DNA of 64,000 nt from Verrucosispora sp. WMMD573 (GTDB taxonomy: Bacteria; Actinomycetota; Actinomycetes; Mycobacteriales; Micromonosporaceae). A program made the position numbers and the translations under genes. The stretch spans positions 3,534,001-3,598,000 of the forward strand of contig NZ_CP114901.1 in assembly GCF_027497175.1 (NCBI RefSeq). The letters are read 5' to 3'. Positions 42,588 to 51,952 of this stretch are shown in pieces (the stretch's first letter is position 1; each line of letters opens with the position of its first letter). The notes under the pieces were generated by a model, which had not been told where the DNA came from, made no database searches, and worked only from the letters and a program-made list of their open reading frames with translations.

Positions 42588-43133
42588 GTGACTGGGGCGG
42601 AGGAGCACACCGACAGGGACATGGCCGACGGGCTGGACCGGCTCTGGACGCCCCACCGGATGACGTACATCTCCGGCGAGGACCGACCCGAGGGTGGCTA
42701 CGAGCGACCCTCCGGGTGCCCGTTCTGCCTGGCTCCGGCCCGGCCGCCGGAGGAGAGCCTGGTCGTGGCGCGCGGGGGCCACGTATTCGTGGTGCTCAAC
42801 CTGTACCCGTACAACCCGGGGCACCTGCTGGTCTGCCCGTACCGGCACGTGGCCGACTACACCGACCTGGACGGGCCGGAGACCGCCGAGTTGGCCTCGT
42901 ACACCCAGACCGCGATGCGGGTGATCCGCAAGGTGAGCAGTGCCCACGGTTTCAACCTGGGCATGAACCAGGGTGGGGTGGCCGGCGCCGGCATCGCCGC
43001 CCACCTGCACCAGCACGTGGTACCGCGGTGGGGTGGTGACGCCAACTTCATGCCGGTGATCGGGCGTACCAAGGTCCTGCCGCAGCTGCTGGGCGACACC
43101 CGCGACCTGCTCGCCCGCGCCTGGCCCTCCTGA
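42588..43133 (+). CDS. HIT family nucleotide hydrolase/phosphorylase
   Basis: 181 residues from the GTG at 42588. The histidine triad is HLHQHVVPRW (His139, His141, His143). CPFC (44-47), with a later His, suggests a zinc site. VVLNLYPYNPGHLLVCPYRHV is the conserved barrel region. The group includes diadenosine tetraphosphate (Ap4A) phosphorylases; the mycobacterial homologue in the same position (between thrS and pgsA) has been described as such. An in-frame GTG at 42555 overlaps thrS (GTGA) and is an alternative start. Confidence 0.9.
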   Translation: MTGAEEHTDRDMADGLDRLWTPHRMTYISGEDRPEGGYERPSGCPFCLAPARPPEESLVVARGGHVFVVLNLYPYNPGHLLVCPYRHVADYTDLDGPETAELASYTQTAMRVIRKVSSAHGFNLGMNQGGVAGAGIAAHLHQHVVPRWGGDANFMPVIGRTKVLPQLLGDTRDLLARAWPS

Positions 43134-43305
43134 CCCCAGGCACCCACCCCGCCCTGACGTCGCTCCCGCAGTCCCGCGTCGCGGCGCGGACGGGATCACC
43201 GCGGATTCGCCGCCAGTCGGGTGATCCGCGCGCACACCGGGACCCGTACGGATGATCGTGCTGGAACTTCGTCAACGTCTGTCCGGAAAATGGCACGATG
43301 CGCCG

Positions 43306-44364
43306 GTGGTGGAGTCGACGCGGACGCTGGGCCGCAGCGGCATCGAGGTCAGCGCCCTGGGTATGGGCTGCTGGGCGATCGCCGGCCCGTGGGCCGAGGG
43401 GCGTATGCCGCTGGGCTGGGGCGCCGTCGACGACGAGGAGTCCGTGCGGGCGGTCCGCCGCGCCCTCGACCTCGGGGTGACCCTCTTCGACACCGCCGAC
43501 AGCTACGGCGCGGGACACGGCGAACGGGTCCTCGGGCGGGCCCTGGCCGGACGCCGTGACACGGCGGTTATCGCCACCAAGTGGGGATACACGTTCGACG
43601 AGCGGACCCGGCAGGCCATCGGTCCCGACGCCTCACCGGCACACCTGCGGCGGGCGGTGCGGGAGTCGCTGCGGCGCCTCGGGACCGACCGGATCGACCT
43701 CTACCAGCTGCACCTGGCCGACCTGCCGGTGCCCCAGGCGCACGAGCTGATCGGCGCGTTGGAGGAGCTGGTGGCCGATGGCCTGGTCCGCGCGTACGGC
43801 TGGAGCACCGACCGGGCCGACCGGGCGGCGGCCTTCGGGCACGATGCCCCGCACGCCGCCGCCGTGCAGCACAGCCTGTCGGTGTTGCGTGACGCACCCG
43901 ACCTGCTCGCCGTCTGCGAGAAGTACGACCTGGCCAGCGTCAACCGTGGTCCGCTCGGCATGGGCCTGCTCACCGGCAAGTACCGCCCCGAGTCGGTGCT
44001 GCCCCGCGACGACGTGCGGGGGATGACCTCGGGTTGGCTGGAGTGGTTCCGGGGCGGGCGGCCGGCGCCGGAGTGGCTGCGCCGGGTGCACTCGGTCCGG
44101 GCGGCGTTGACCGCCGACGGACGCACCCTGGCCCAGGGGGCACTGGGCTGGATCTGGGCGCGCAGCGATCGGGCCGTCCCGATTCCCGGCTGCCGCACCG
44201 TCGCCCAGGTCGAGGAGAACGCCGCCGCGCTCGCTCTCGGCCCGCTCGCCCCCGACCACTTCGCCGAGGTGGAACGGCGACTCGCCGCCGTGCGGTCCGC
44301 CGCGCTACGGGAGGCGGATCGCCCCTACTGGCCCAGCCCTATGCTGCCCACCGCCCGCCCCTGA
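43306..44364 (+). CDS. Aldo/keto reductase
   Basis: 352 residues. Catalytic Asp and Tyr in LFDTADSYGAGHGE, Lys in ATKWGYTFDE, His in LYQLHLADLP; GWIWARSDRAVPIPGCRTV is the cofactor-binding end. This subgroup resembles NADP-dependent aldo/keto reductases annotated as YhdN- or IolS-like. The start is uncertain: two adjacent GTGs (43306 and 43309) have a CACGAT -10-like box 6-9 bases upstream and no ribosome binding site; an ATG at 43252 would add 18 residues. The gene is inserted, with EF-G2, between HIT and pgsA and is convergent with EF-G2. Confidence 0.85.
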   Translation: MVESTRTLGRSGIEVSALGMGCWAIAGPWAEGRMPLGWGAVDDEESVRAVRRALDLGVTLFDTADSYGAGHGERVLGRALAGRRDTAVIATKWGYTFDERTRQAIGPDASPAHLRRAVRESLRRLGTDRIDLYQLHLADLPVPQAHELIGALEELVADGLVRAYGWSTDRADRAAAFGHDAPHAAAVQHSLSVLRDAPDLLAVCEKYDLASVNRGPLGMGLLTGKYRPESVLPRDDVRGMTSGWLEWFRGGRPAPEWLRRVHSVRAALTADGRTLAQGALGWIWARSDRAVPIPGCRTVAQVEENAAALALGPLAPDHFAEVERRLAAVRSAALREADRPYWPSPMLPTARP

Positions 44365-44402
44365 CCAGGGGCCGCCTCGGGCTCGACCGGACACCGTCCG
44401 GG

Positions 44403-46553
44403 TCAGCCGTGCTCCTTGCGCAGCTGGTCGGCCAGGTGGGCGGGCATCGCGTCGTAGCGGACGAAGTGACGTCGGAAGGTGCCGGCGCCCGAGGTCATCG
44501 CCCGCAGCTCCACGGCGTAACGCAGTAGTTCCGTGGCGGGCACCTCGGCGCGTACCAGGGTGCGGCCCTCCGACGCCGGGTCCGGTTCGGTGCCGAGCAC
44601 CCGGCCGCGCCGCCCGGACAGGTCGCCCATCACCGCGCCCACGTTGACGTCGGGCACCCGTACCGTCACCTCGTCGACCGGCTCCAGCAGCGCCGGCTGC
44701 CCCCGGTCGGCGGCGTCGCGCAGGGCCAGCGCCCCGGCGGTCTGGAACGCCGCGTCGGAGGAGTCCACGCTGTGCGCCTTGCCGTCGACCAGGGTGACCC
44801 GCAGATCCATCACCGGGTGGCCGGCGACCAGGCCGCGTTCCAGCTGGGCGCGTACCCCCTTCTCCACCGAGGGGATGTAGTTGTGCGGCACCGCGCCGCC
44901 GACCACCCGGTCGACGAACTCGAAGCCGCCACCGCGCGGCAGCGGCTCCACCTCGATGTCGCAGACGGCGTACTGACCATGGCCGCCGGACTGCTTGACG
45001 TGCCGGCCGTGCCCCCGGGCCGGCACGGTCAGCGTCTCCCGCAGCGCCACCCGCACCGGCTCGGTGTCCAGCTCCACCCCGCCCGCGCGCAGCCGGTCGA
45101 GGACCACGTCGGCATGCGCCTCGCCCATGCACCACAGCACCAGTTGGTGGGTCTCCGGGTTGCGCTCCAGCCGCATCGTCGGGTCGCCGGCCACCAGCCG
45201 GCCGAGGTTACGGGCCAGGGCGTCCTCGTCGGACCGGGACTTCGCCACGATCGCCACCGGCAGCAACGGCTCCGGCATCTCCCACGGCGCGATCAGCAGC
45301 GGGCTCTCCTTGGCGGAGATGGTGTCGCCGGTCTCCGCGCTGCCGGACTTGGTGATCGCGCAGATGTCACCGGCCACCGCCACGCCGACCTCCCGCAGGG
45401 CGGCGCCGAGCGGGCTGTAGAGATGGGCGATCCGTTCGTCGGCATCGTGGTCGGGGTGCCCGCGCTCGGCCAGACCGTGCCCGGACACGTGCACGGTCTG
45501 CTCGGGGCGCAGCGTGCCGGAGAAGACCCGGACCACGCAGACCCGCCCGACATGCCGGTCGATGGTGGTCCGCACCACCTCGGCCACCAGCGGGCCGTCC
45601 GGGTCGCAGGCCAGCGGCGGCCGTGGGGAGCCGTCCACCCCGGTGACCGCGGGCAGTGCGTGCTCCGGCGGGGCGGGAAAACCGGCGGTGAGCACCTCCA
45701 GCAACGCGTCCAGGCCGACCCCGGTCGCCGCGCAGACCGGTACCACCGGATAGAAGTGGCCCCGCGCGACGGCCTTCTCCAAGTCCTCCACCAGGATGCC
45801 GGCGTCGATCTCCTCACCTTCGAGGTACCGGTCCATCAGGGTCTCGTCCTCGCTCTCCGCGATGATCCCCTCGATCAGCTCGTTGCGGGACTCGACGATG
45901 GCCGGCAGGTGCTCCGGGTCGGGCTCGCGCACCTGCGCCGGCAGCCCGCCCGTGTAGTCGAAGACCCGCCGCGTGATCAACCCCAGCAGGCCGACCGTGG
46001 ATTCGCCGTCGTCACCGAGCATCGGCAGGTAGAGCGGGAGCACGTTGTCGCCGAAGACCCGCTGGCACAACGCCACCGCCTCGTCGAAGTCGGCGCGGGG
46101 ATGGTCCAGCCGGGCCACCGCGACCGCCCGGGGCATGTCCACCGCCGCGCACTCCTCCCACAGCGCCGCGGTGGCCGCGTCCATCCCGTCGACGGCGGAG
46201 ACCACGAACAGCGCGGCGTCGGCGGCCCGCAGCCCGGCGCGCAGCTCACCGACGAAGTCGGCATAGCCCGGCGTGTCCAGCAGGTTGACCTTGATCCCGT
46301 CGTGTTCCAGCGGCGCGCAGGCCAGCGCGACCGAACGCTGCTGGCGTACGGCGGCCGGATCGTGATCGCAGACGGTGGTGCCGTCGGTGACCGAGCCGGC
46401 CCGGGCGATCGTTCCGGTAGCCGCGAGCAGCGCTTCGACGAGCGTCGTCTTGCCCGCCCCGGAGTGCCCGACGAGCACCACGTTGCGGATCCTGGCGGGA
46501 TCGGTCACCGCCGGTACGCCGGCGGCCCCCTTGTCCTGACTCCTCTGCGCCAT
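44403..46553 (-). CDS. Elongation factor G-like GTPase (EF-G2 type)
   Basis: 716 residues with the five-domain EF-G layout. G1 is GHSGAGKT (29-36), G2 lies in VTDGTTVCDHDP, and G3 is DTPGYADF. The G4 element, NKxD in true EF-G, is here VARLDHPRADFD, so base recognition differs. Later domains (ENP-like NPETHQLVLWCMGEAHADV, then SGGHGQYAVCDIEVEPLP and GGAVPHNYIPSVEKG) are well kept. Such second EF-G proteins (FusA2 of mycobacteria) are not the main translocase. GGGAGGTG precedes the ATG at 46553. It sits on the opposite strand to the PIM block. Confidence 0.92.
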   Translation of the reverse strand: MAQRSQDKGAAGVPAVTDPARIRNVVLVGHSGAGKTTLVEALLAATGTIARAGSVTDGTTVCDHDPAAVRQQRSVALACAPLEHDGIKVNLLDTPGYADFVGELRAGLRAADAALFVVSAVDGMDAATAALWEECAAVDMPRAVAVARLDHPRADFDEAVALCQRVFGDNVLPLYLPMLGDDGESTVGLLGLITRRVFDYTGGLPAQVREPDPEHLPAIVESRNELIEGIIAESEDETLMDRYLEGEEIDAGILVEDLEKAVARGHFYPVVPVCAATGVGLDALLEVLTAGFPAPPEHALPAVTGVDGSPRPPLACDPDGPLVAEVVRTTIDRHVGRVCVVRVFSGTLRPEQTVHVSGHGLAERGHPDHDADERIAHLYSPLGAALREVGVAVAGDICAITKSGSAETGDTISAKESPLLIAPWEMPEPLLPVAIVAKSRSDEDALARNLGRLVAGDPTMRLERNPETHQLVLWCMGEAHADVVLDRLRAGGVELDTEPVRVALRETLTVPARGHGRHVKQSGGHGQYAVCDIEVEPLPRGGGFEFVDRVVGGAVPHNYIPSVEKGVRAQLERGLVAGHPVMDLRVTLVDGKAHSVDSSDAAFQTAGALALRDAADRGQPALLEPVDEVTVRVPDVNVGAVMGDLSGRRGRVLGTEPDPASEGRTLVRAEVPATELLRYAVELRAMTSGAGTFRRHFVRYDAMPAHLADQLRKEHG

Positions 46554-46816
46554 CGGGCGCACCTCCCTCAGCCGGTGGTGGTGGGTGGCGACCGCCGCAC
46601 GCGACGGGGATGCGGCCCGGGCGGGGTGCTGCGGCGATATCCTCCGGTGATTCGCTGGGAACCGGGCAGTCAACAGGCGGCGGGGTGAGCTGGGTCACCC
46701 TTCTGGCTCGATCTCACACCCGATGACGACCCGACACAACCCTCTCCGACCGGGCCGCCGCGCCAGCTGAGCGTGGCTGGTCAGACGGGCGGTGTCGCCG
46801 GTCGAACGCCGACCGT

Positions 46817-46822
46817 TATCGT
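46817..46822 (+). promoter_or_regulatory. -10 box of a (near-)leaderless promoter for pgsA
   Basis: TATCGT followed by nine bases and the ATG at 46832, in the 278-base gap divergent from EF-G2. The gap shows no other gene; an imperfect GGGTGA/TCACCC pair lies near 46685-46702. Confidence 0.4.
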
Positions 46823-46831
46823 GGGACCGCC

Positions 46832-47464
46832 ATGGCGAAGATCTTCCAAGTGTCGGCCCGCGCGGGGATGACCCGCGTCGTCGAGCCGATCGCCCGTAGC
46901 CTGCTGCGCGCGGGCGTAACTCCCAACGCGGTCACCGTCGCGGGCACCCTGGGCGTGCTCGTCGGCGCGCTCGGCTTCGGTGCCCGCGGCCATCTGGTCG
47001 CCGGTGCGCTGATCGTGACGGTCTTCGCGCTCACCGACCTGCTCGACGGGACGATGGCCCGGATGAGCGGCGGGTCGACCCGGTTCGGCGCGTTCCTCGA
47101 CTCCAGCATGGACCGGGTGGCCGACAGCGCGGTGTTCGGCGCGGTCGCCTTCTACCTGGCCACCGAGGGCAACCAGGCGGGCGTGGCCGCCGCGTTGATC
47201 TGCCTGGCCGCGGGCGGCCTCGTGTCGTACGTCAAGGCCCGCGCCGAAGGGCTCGGGATGACCTGCAACGTGGGCATCGCCGAGCGTACGGAGCGACTGC
47301 TGATCGTCGGTGTCGGCGGCCTGCTCGCCGGGTTCGGCCTGACGGTGGCGCTGCCGATCGCGCTCTGGCTGCTCGCGGCGGTGTCCCTGTTCACCGTCGG
47401 TCAGCGGATGCGACACGTGTACCGGCAGGCCCAGCAGGTCGACGTGCCGGGCGGCCACGGGTGA
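46832..47464 (+). CDS. pgsA: CDP-alcohol phosphatidyltransferase (phosphatidylinositol phosphate synthase)
   Basis: 210 residues with about six membrane helices. The CDP-alcohol phosphotransferase motif is complete: Asp69, Asp72-Gly73, Ala76-Arg77, Gly86, Asp90 and Asp94 in DLLDGTMARMSGGSTRFGAF and the next residues. In actinomycetes the gene just before patA and pimA joins CDP-diacylglycerol to inositol 3-phosphate to give phosphatidylinositol phosphate, the base of PIM and lipomannan. It starts at ATG 46832, probably on a leaderless mRNA, and is followed 25 bases later by the acyltransferase gene. A phosphatidylglycerophosphate synthase role is less likely in this context. Confidence 0.92.
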   Translation: MAKIFQVSARAGMTRVVEPIARSLLRAGVTPNAVTVAGTLGVLVGALGFGARGHLVAGALIVTVFALTDLLDGTMARMSGGSTRFGAFLDSSMDRVADSAVFGAVAFYLATEGNQAGVAAALICLAAGGLVSYVKARAEGLGMTCNVGIAERTERLLIVGVGGLLAGFGLTVALPIALWLLAAVSLFTVGQRMRHVYRQAQQVDVPGGHG

Positions 47465-47489
47465 GCGGCACAGCCGGGCGGAGCATCCG

Positions 47490-48368
47490 GTGAACCTCAC
47501 CGAGTTGGGATTCGCCGCCGCCTGGCGGCTGGTCCGCGTGCTGCCCCGGCCGGTCGCCGCCGCCGCATTCGACGCCGTGGCCGACAGCGCCCACCGCCGC
47601 CGTGGGCCGGGCGCCACCCGGCTACGCGCCAACCTCCGCCGTGTGGTCGGTCCGGAACTGCCCGAGGCCGAGCTCGACGACCTGGCCCGCCGGGGCCTGC
47701 GCTCGTACGCCCGCTACTGGATGGAGGCGTTCCGGCTGCCCGCGCTGAGCCGCGAGCAGCTCCTCGCCGGGTTCCGACTGGACCGCGCCGACGTGCTCGC
47801 CGCGGACGTGGCCGCCGGGCGCGGCGCGGTGGTGGCGCTGCCACACGCCGGGAACTGGGACACGGCCGGCGCCTGGGTGGCCGCCAACGGCTGGCCGCTG
47901 TCCACCGTCGCCGAGCGGCTGAAGCCGGAGGGTGTCTTCGAGCGCTTCGTCGCCTTCCGGCAGGGCCTGGGCATGGAGATCCTGCCCACCAACGGCGGCG
48001 CCCGGCCGGCGATCGACGTGCTCACCGACCGGCTGGCCGCCGGGGCGGTGGTACCCCTGCTGGCCGACCGCGACCTCTCCACCCGTGGCGTGGAGGTCAA
48101 CTTCTTTGGCGGCCGGACCCGGATGCCGGCCGGCCCGGCGCTGCTCGCGCTGCGCACCGGCGCGCCGCTGTACGTGGCCTCGATGTGGTACGAACCGGAT
48201 GCGGCGTGCGCCTCGCTGGTGGGCCCGCTGGCGGTGCCGGGGCCCGAGGCGGGCACCCTCGACGTGCGGGTCCGGTCGCTGACCCAGCTGATCGCCGACG
48301 GTCTCGCGGCGGGCATCGCCCGGCATCCGGAAGACTGGCACATGCTGCAACGGATGTGGCTGGACTGA
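47490..48368 (+). CDS. patA: Phosphatidylinositol mannoside acyltransferase
   Basis: 292 residues, LpxL/HtrB-like. The HX4D catalytic motif is HAGNWD (His119, Asp124); DRDLSTRGVEVNFFGGRTRMPAGPALLAL is the second conserved block. It acylates the mannose of PIM at the membrane surface. The GTG at 47490 has CGGAG upstream. It sits between pgsA and pimA, the order seen in mycobacteria. The same fold makes lipid A in Gram-negatives, but the neighbours settle the PIM role. Confidence 0.9.
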   Translation: MNLTELGFAAAWRLVRVLPRPVAAAAFDAVADSAHRRRGPGATRLRANLRRVVGPELPEAELDDLARRGLRSYARYWMEAFRLPALSREQLLAGFRLDRADVLAADVAAGRGAVVALPHAGNWDTAGAWVAANGWPLSTVAERLKPEGVFERFVAFRQGLGMEILPTNGGARPAIDVLTDRLAAGAVVPLLADRDLSTRGVEVNFFGGRTRMPAGPALLALRTGAPLYVASMWYEPDAACASLVGPLAVPGPEAGTLDVRVRSLTQLIADGLAAGIARHPEDWHMLQRMWLD

Positions 48369-48381
48369 GGGGACGGGCGCA

Positions 48382-49542
48382 ATGCGGATCGGCATCGTCT
48401 GCCCGTACTCCTTCGACGTACCCGGCGGGGTGCAGAACCATGTCATGGACCTGGCGGAGGCGCTGATCGGGCTCGGGCACGAGGTGAGCGTCCTCGCCCC
48501 GGCGGACGAGGATTCGGCGCTGCCGCCGTACGTGGTGTCGGCCGGCAGGTCGGTGCCGCTGCCGTACAACGGCTCGGTGGCCCGGATCGCGTTCGGTCCG
48601 GTCTCCACCGCCCGGGTACGCCGCTGGATCACCCGGGGCGACTTCGACGTGCTGCACGTGCACGAGCCGCTCGCGCTGAGCCTGTCCATGCTCGCCGTGC
48701 TCTCCGCCCGGGGGCCGGTGGTGGCCACCTTCCACACCGCGATGACCCGCTCCCGGATGCTCGCCGCCGCCCAGGGCGTGCTCCAGATCGTCCTGGAGCG
48801 GATCACCGCGCGGATCGCGGTCAGCGCCCTGGCCCGCAAGGTGCAGGTCGAGCACCTGGACGGCGGGGCGGTGGAGATTCCCAACGGGGTGGCGGTGGTC
48901 AAGTTCGCCGGGGTCGAGCCGCTGCCCGGCTGGCCGGGTGAGTGCGCGCCGGGCACCGGCGGCACGCTCGGCTTCCTCGGCCGCTTCACCGAGTCCCGCA
49001 AGGGGTTCCCGATCCTGCGCGACGCCTTCGTCGAGCTGGCCCGGCAGCGTCCCGGCCTGCGCCTGCTGGTCGCCGGCCCCGGTGACCCGGACGACCTGTT
49101 CGCCCGCTTTCCGTCGGACCTGCGGGACCGGGTCACCTTCCTCGGCCTGGTCTCCGAGGAGGAGAAGGCGCGGATGCTGCGCAGCGTGCACCTCTACGTC
49201 GCGCCGAACACCGGCGGCGAGTCGTTCGGCATGATCCTCACCGAGGCGCTCGCGGCCGGCACCACCGTCGTCGCCAGCGACCTGGACGCCTTCCGCCGGG
49301 TGCTCGACGGCGGCCGGGCCGGCCGGCTGTTCCCGACCGGCGACGCGGCGACCCTGCGTGCGACGCTTTCGCAGTTGCTTGACGACCCGGCTCAGCGGGC
49401 CGAGTTGACCGCCTGCGGTGATCAGGTGGTGGCGAATTTCGACTGGCCCGTGGTTGCCCGCCGGGTTCTGGAGGTATACGCAGCGGCGATCGAGGCCACC
49501 GACGGGCGGGTGATCGACCAGGAGTGGGTGGGGTTGACCTGA
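48382..49542 (+). CDS. pimA: Phosphatidyl-myo-inositol mannosyltransferase
   Basis: 386 residues, GT4. It adds the first mannose from GDP-mannose to phosphatidylinositol on the cytoplasmic face of the membrane. Seen are CPYSFDVPGGVQNHVMDLAE (the GGVQ loop), LHVHEPLALSLS, ATFHTAMTRS, LGFLGRFTESRKGFPILRDA and GESFGMILTEALAAGTTVVAS. The start ATG 48382 lies 13 bases after patA. It completes the minimal PIM1 set with pgsA and patA. Confidence 0.95.
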   Translation: MRIGIVCPYSFDVPGGVQNHVMDLAEALIGLGHEVSVLAPADEDSALPPYVVSAGRSVPLPYNGSVARIAFGPVSTARVRRWITRGDFDVLHVHEPLALSLSMLAVLSARGPVVATFHTAMTRSRMLAAAQGVLQIVLERITARIAVSALARKVQVEHLDGGAVEIPNGVAVVKFAGVEPLPGWPGECAPGTGGTLGFLGRFTESRKGFPILRDAFVELARQRPGLRLLVAGPGDPDDLFARFPSDLRDRVTFLGLVSEEEKARMLRSVHLYVAPNTGGESFGMILTEALAAGTTVVASDLDAFRRVLDGGRAGRLFPTGDAATLRATLSQLLDDPAQRAELTACGDQVVANFDWPVVARRVLEVYAAAIEATDGRVIDQEWVGLT

Positions 49543-49564
49543 TCGGGAGGAACGGGAGCAGCAC

Positions 49565-49570
49565 TACGAT
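49565..49570 (+). promoter_or_regulatory. -10 box of a leaderless promoter
   Basis: TACGAT followed by seven bases (gccgggc) and the ATG at 49578. Confidence 0.45.
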
Positions 49571-49577
49571 GCCGGGC

Positions 49578-50075
49578 ATGTGGTGGGTGGTGGGCGCGAC
49601 GGTGGTCGTCGCCCTGGTCGCGGTATACCTGATCTGGACCGCCGGCCGGGTCGAGCGGCTCCAGGACCGCGCCCAGCTCGCCGCCCGCGCCCTCGACGCC
49701 CACCTGCTGCGCCGGGCCGCCGCCGCGGCGGTGCTGGCCGAGCGCCGCTACGGCGTCGAGTTGTACGCGGCGGCGCGCATCGCCCTCGACGCCCAGCCGG
49801 AGGAGCGGGAGGCGGCCGAGAACGACCTGACCCGGCAGCTGCGGTCGGTGCAGCTCGATCCCACCGACGCCGACTGTGAGGCGGTCATCGCCGCCAGCCG
49901 ACGGCTCGCCCTGGCCCGCCAGGTGCACACCGACCTGGTCCGGGACGCCCGTGCGGCGCGCAGCCGGCCGCTGGTGCGGCTGTTGCGGATGGGACGCCGG
50001 CACACCTGGCCGCGCTACTTCGACATCGACGACCCGACCCTCACCCTGCCCGCCGCCGACGTGCCCAGCCGCTGA
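49578..50075 (+). CDS. Membrane-anchored conserved protein downstream of pimA
   Basis: 165 residues. One N-terminal membrane helix (WWVVGATVVVALVAVYLIW) is followed by a cytoplasmic helical region (RVERLQDRAQLAARALDAHL, then EREAAENDLTRQLRSVQ) and a basic end (WPRYFDIDDP). The layout resembles LemA-like helical proteins. It occupies the place of Rv2609c in the mycobacterial order but lacks a visible NUDIX box. Two starts are possible: ATG 49569 (with GGGAGC upstream) and ATG 49578 (leaderless spacing). Function unknown. Confidence 0.75.
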   Translation: MWWVVGATVVVALVAVYLIWTAGRVERLQDRAQLAARALDAHLLRRAAAAAVLAERRYGVELYAAARIALDAQPEEREAAENDLTRQLRSVQLDPTDADCEAVIAASRRLALARQVHTDLVRDARAARSRPLVRLLRMGRRHTWPRYFDIDDPTLTLPAADVPSR

Positions 50076-50218
50076 ACCGCTCGGCCGAGCCGCCGGTTGC
50101 TCCGGGGTGACGGCGGACACAGAGCAGGCCACCACGGGGCTGATTGGCTGTCGGAGTGGCGTTGGCCCGGGCGTAGCATCTGCGCTGCCACCTCCCGAGG
50201 CGCCTGAGGAGCGACGAC

Positions 50219-51133
50219 GTGTCCGAGACGACTTCCCCGAACACCGCCACCCCGGTCGTCGGCACCGCCCGTGTGAAGCGCGGCATGGCCGAGATGCTCA
50301 AGGGTGGTGTGATCATGGATGTGGTCACCCCCGAGCAGGCCAAGATCGCCGAGGACGCCGGCGCGGTCGCGGTGATGGCCCTCGAACGGGTACCCGCGGA
50401 CATCCGCGCCCAGGGCGGGGTGTCCCGGATGAGCGACCCCGACATGATCGACGGCATCATCAACGCGGTCTCCATCCCGGTGATGGCCAAGGCCCGCATC
50501 GGCCACTTCGTCGAGGCGCAGATCCTCCAGTCCCTCGGGGTCGACTACGTCGACGAGTCCGAGGTGCTCACCCCGGCCGACTACGCCAACCACATCGACA
50601 AGTGGGCGTTCACCGTGCCGTTCGTCTGCGGCGCGACGAACCTGGGCGAGGCGCTGCGTCGGATCACCGAGGGCGCCGCCATGATCCGCTCCAAGGGCGA
50701 GGCCGGCACCGGTGACGTCTCCAACGCCACCACCCACATGCGGAAGATCCGCCAGGAGATCCGCCGCCTGACGTCCCTGCCGGCCGACGAGCTGTTCGTC
50801 GCGGCGAAGGAGTTGCAGGCACCGTACGAGCTGGTCAAGGAGATCGCCGAGACCGGCAAGCTGCCGGTGGTGCTCTTCACCGCCGGTGGTATCGCCACCC
50901 CGGCCGACGCGGCGATGATGATGCAGCTCGGCGCCGAGGGGGTCTTCGTCGGCTCCGGCATCTTCAAGTCCGGCAACCCGGCCCAGCGGGCCGCCGCCAT
51001 CGTGAAGGCGACCACCTTCCACGACGACCCGGACGTGCTGGCCAAGGTTTCCCGGGGCCTCGGCGAGGCGATGGTCGGCATCAACGTCGACGACATCCCG
51101 CAGCCGCACCGCCTCGCCGAACGCGGCTGGTGA
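50219..51133 (+). CDS. pdxS: Pyridoxal 5'-phosphate synthase subunit PdxS
   Basis: 304 residues, a (beta/alpha)8 barrel that makes PLP from ribose 5-phosphate, glyceraldehyde 3-phosphate and ammonia. Visible are [39 protein letters not shown], the catalytic Lys region [14 protein letters not shown], and [19 protein letters not shown] [15 protein letters not shown]. It forms a 12+12 complex with PdxT. A TAGCAT box at about 50177 precedes the GTG by some 40 bases, with GAGGAGCG near the start. It is followed 1 base later by pdxT. Confidence 0.97.
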   Translation: MSETTSPNTATPVVGTARVKRGMAEMLKGGVIMDVVTPEQAKIAEDAGAVAVMALERVPADIRAQGGVSRMSDPDMIDGIINAVSIPVMAKARIGHFVEAQILQSLGVDYVDESEVLTPADYANHIDKWAFTVPFVCGATNLGEALRRITEGAAMIRSKGEAGTGDVSNATTHMRKIRQEIRRLTSLPADELFVAAKELQAPYELVKEIAETGKLPVVLFTAGGIATPADAAMMMQLGAEGVFVGSGIFKSGNPAQRAAAIVKATTFHDDPDVLAKVSRGLGEAMVGINVDDIPQPHRLAERGW

Positions 51134-51134
51134 C

Positions 51135-51740
51135 GTGACGGCACCCGTGATCGGTGTGCTCGCCCTTCAGGGCGACGTCCGCGAGCACGTCACGGCGCTG
51201 ACCGCGGCGGGCGCGCAGGCCCGTCCGGTACGCCGAGCGGCGGAACTGGACGCGGTCGACGGACTGGTCATCCCGGGCGGGGAGTCCACCACGATCAGCA
51301 AGCTGGTCGACATCTTCGAGCTGCGCGACCCGATCGACAAGCGGATCGCCGCCGGCATGCCGGTCTACGGCTCCTGCGCCGGGATGATCATGTTGGCCAG
51401 CGAGGTTCTCGACGGCCGGCCGGACCAGCGCGGCTTCGACGGCATCGCGATGACCGTCCGCCGCAACGCCTTCGGCCGGCAGGTCGACTCCTTCGAAGCG
51501 CCGGTGGAGATCACCGGAGTCCCGGGCGGGCCGTTGCACGCGGTCTTCATCCGCGCGCCCTGGGTCGAGCGGGTCGGCGATGGCGTGGAGGTGCTCGGCA
51601 CGGTGTCCGACGGACCGGCCGCCGGCCGGATCGTCGCCGTACGCCAGCACAACCTGCTGGCCACCTCGTTCCACCCGGAACTCACCGGCGATCCCCGCCT
51701 GCACGCCTACTTCGTCGACCTGGTCCACGCCGCCCGCTGA
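51135..51740 (+). CDS. pdxT: Pyridoxal 5'-phosphate synthase glutaminase subunit PdxT
   Basis: 201 residues. It releases ammonia from glutamine and channels it to PdxS. The triad is Cys81 ([10 protein letters not shown]), and His/Glu in the end segment [19 protein letters not shown] is the conserved oxyanion loop. The GTG at 51135 follows the pdxS stop with one base between, so translation is probably coupled. Tandem repeats and a large palindrome lie downstream. Confidence 0.96.
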   Translation: MTAPVIGVLALQGDVREHVTALTAAGAQARPVRRAAELDAVDGLVIPGGESTTISKLVDIFELRDPIDKRIAAGMPVYGSCAGMIMLASEVLDGRPDQRGFDGIAMTVRRNAFGRQVDSFEAPVEITGVPGGPLHAVFIRAPWVERVGDGVEVLGTVSDGPAAGRIVAVRQHNLLATSFHPELTGDPRLHAYFVDLVHAAR

Positions 51741-51776
51741 TCCTGCTCCGCCCCCCGCGCCGTCTCGCGCCGCGCC

Positions 51777-51869
51777 CGTGCCGCGCTGTGCCCGTGCCGC
51801 GCTGTGCCCGTGCCGCGCCGTGCCCGCGCCGCGCCGTGCCTGCGCCGCGCCGTGCCCGCGCCGCCCGCG
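51777..51869. repeat. 16-bp GC-rich tandem repeat
   Basis: Five units of CGTGCCGCGCTGTGCC with one to three changes (51777-51792, 51793-51808, 51809-51824, 51825-51840, 51841-51856) plus a partial sixth. It lies between pdxT and the palindrome at 51882. No open frame uses it. Confidence 0.7.
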
Positions 51870-51881
51870 TGGCGTGCGCCA

Positions 51882-51941
51882 GCAGTTTCGGGGATGTTGC
51901 TGCCTCCAAGCCCTTGGAGGCAGCAACATCCCCGAAACTGC
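51882..51941. repeat. Perfect 29-bp palindrome with 2-base loop
   Basis: Left arm 51882-51910 (starting GCAGTTTCGGGGATGTTGC) and right arm 51913-51941 are exactly complementary, with CC between. As RNA this is an extremely stable hairpin. It sits between the convergent pdxT and helix-turn-helix regulator genes and shares the GCAGTTTC-GGG core with the repeats at 55878-56005. It may be an interspersed element and could also stop transcription. Confidence 0.8.
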
Positions 51942-51952
51942 GCGGATCTTGC

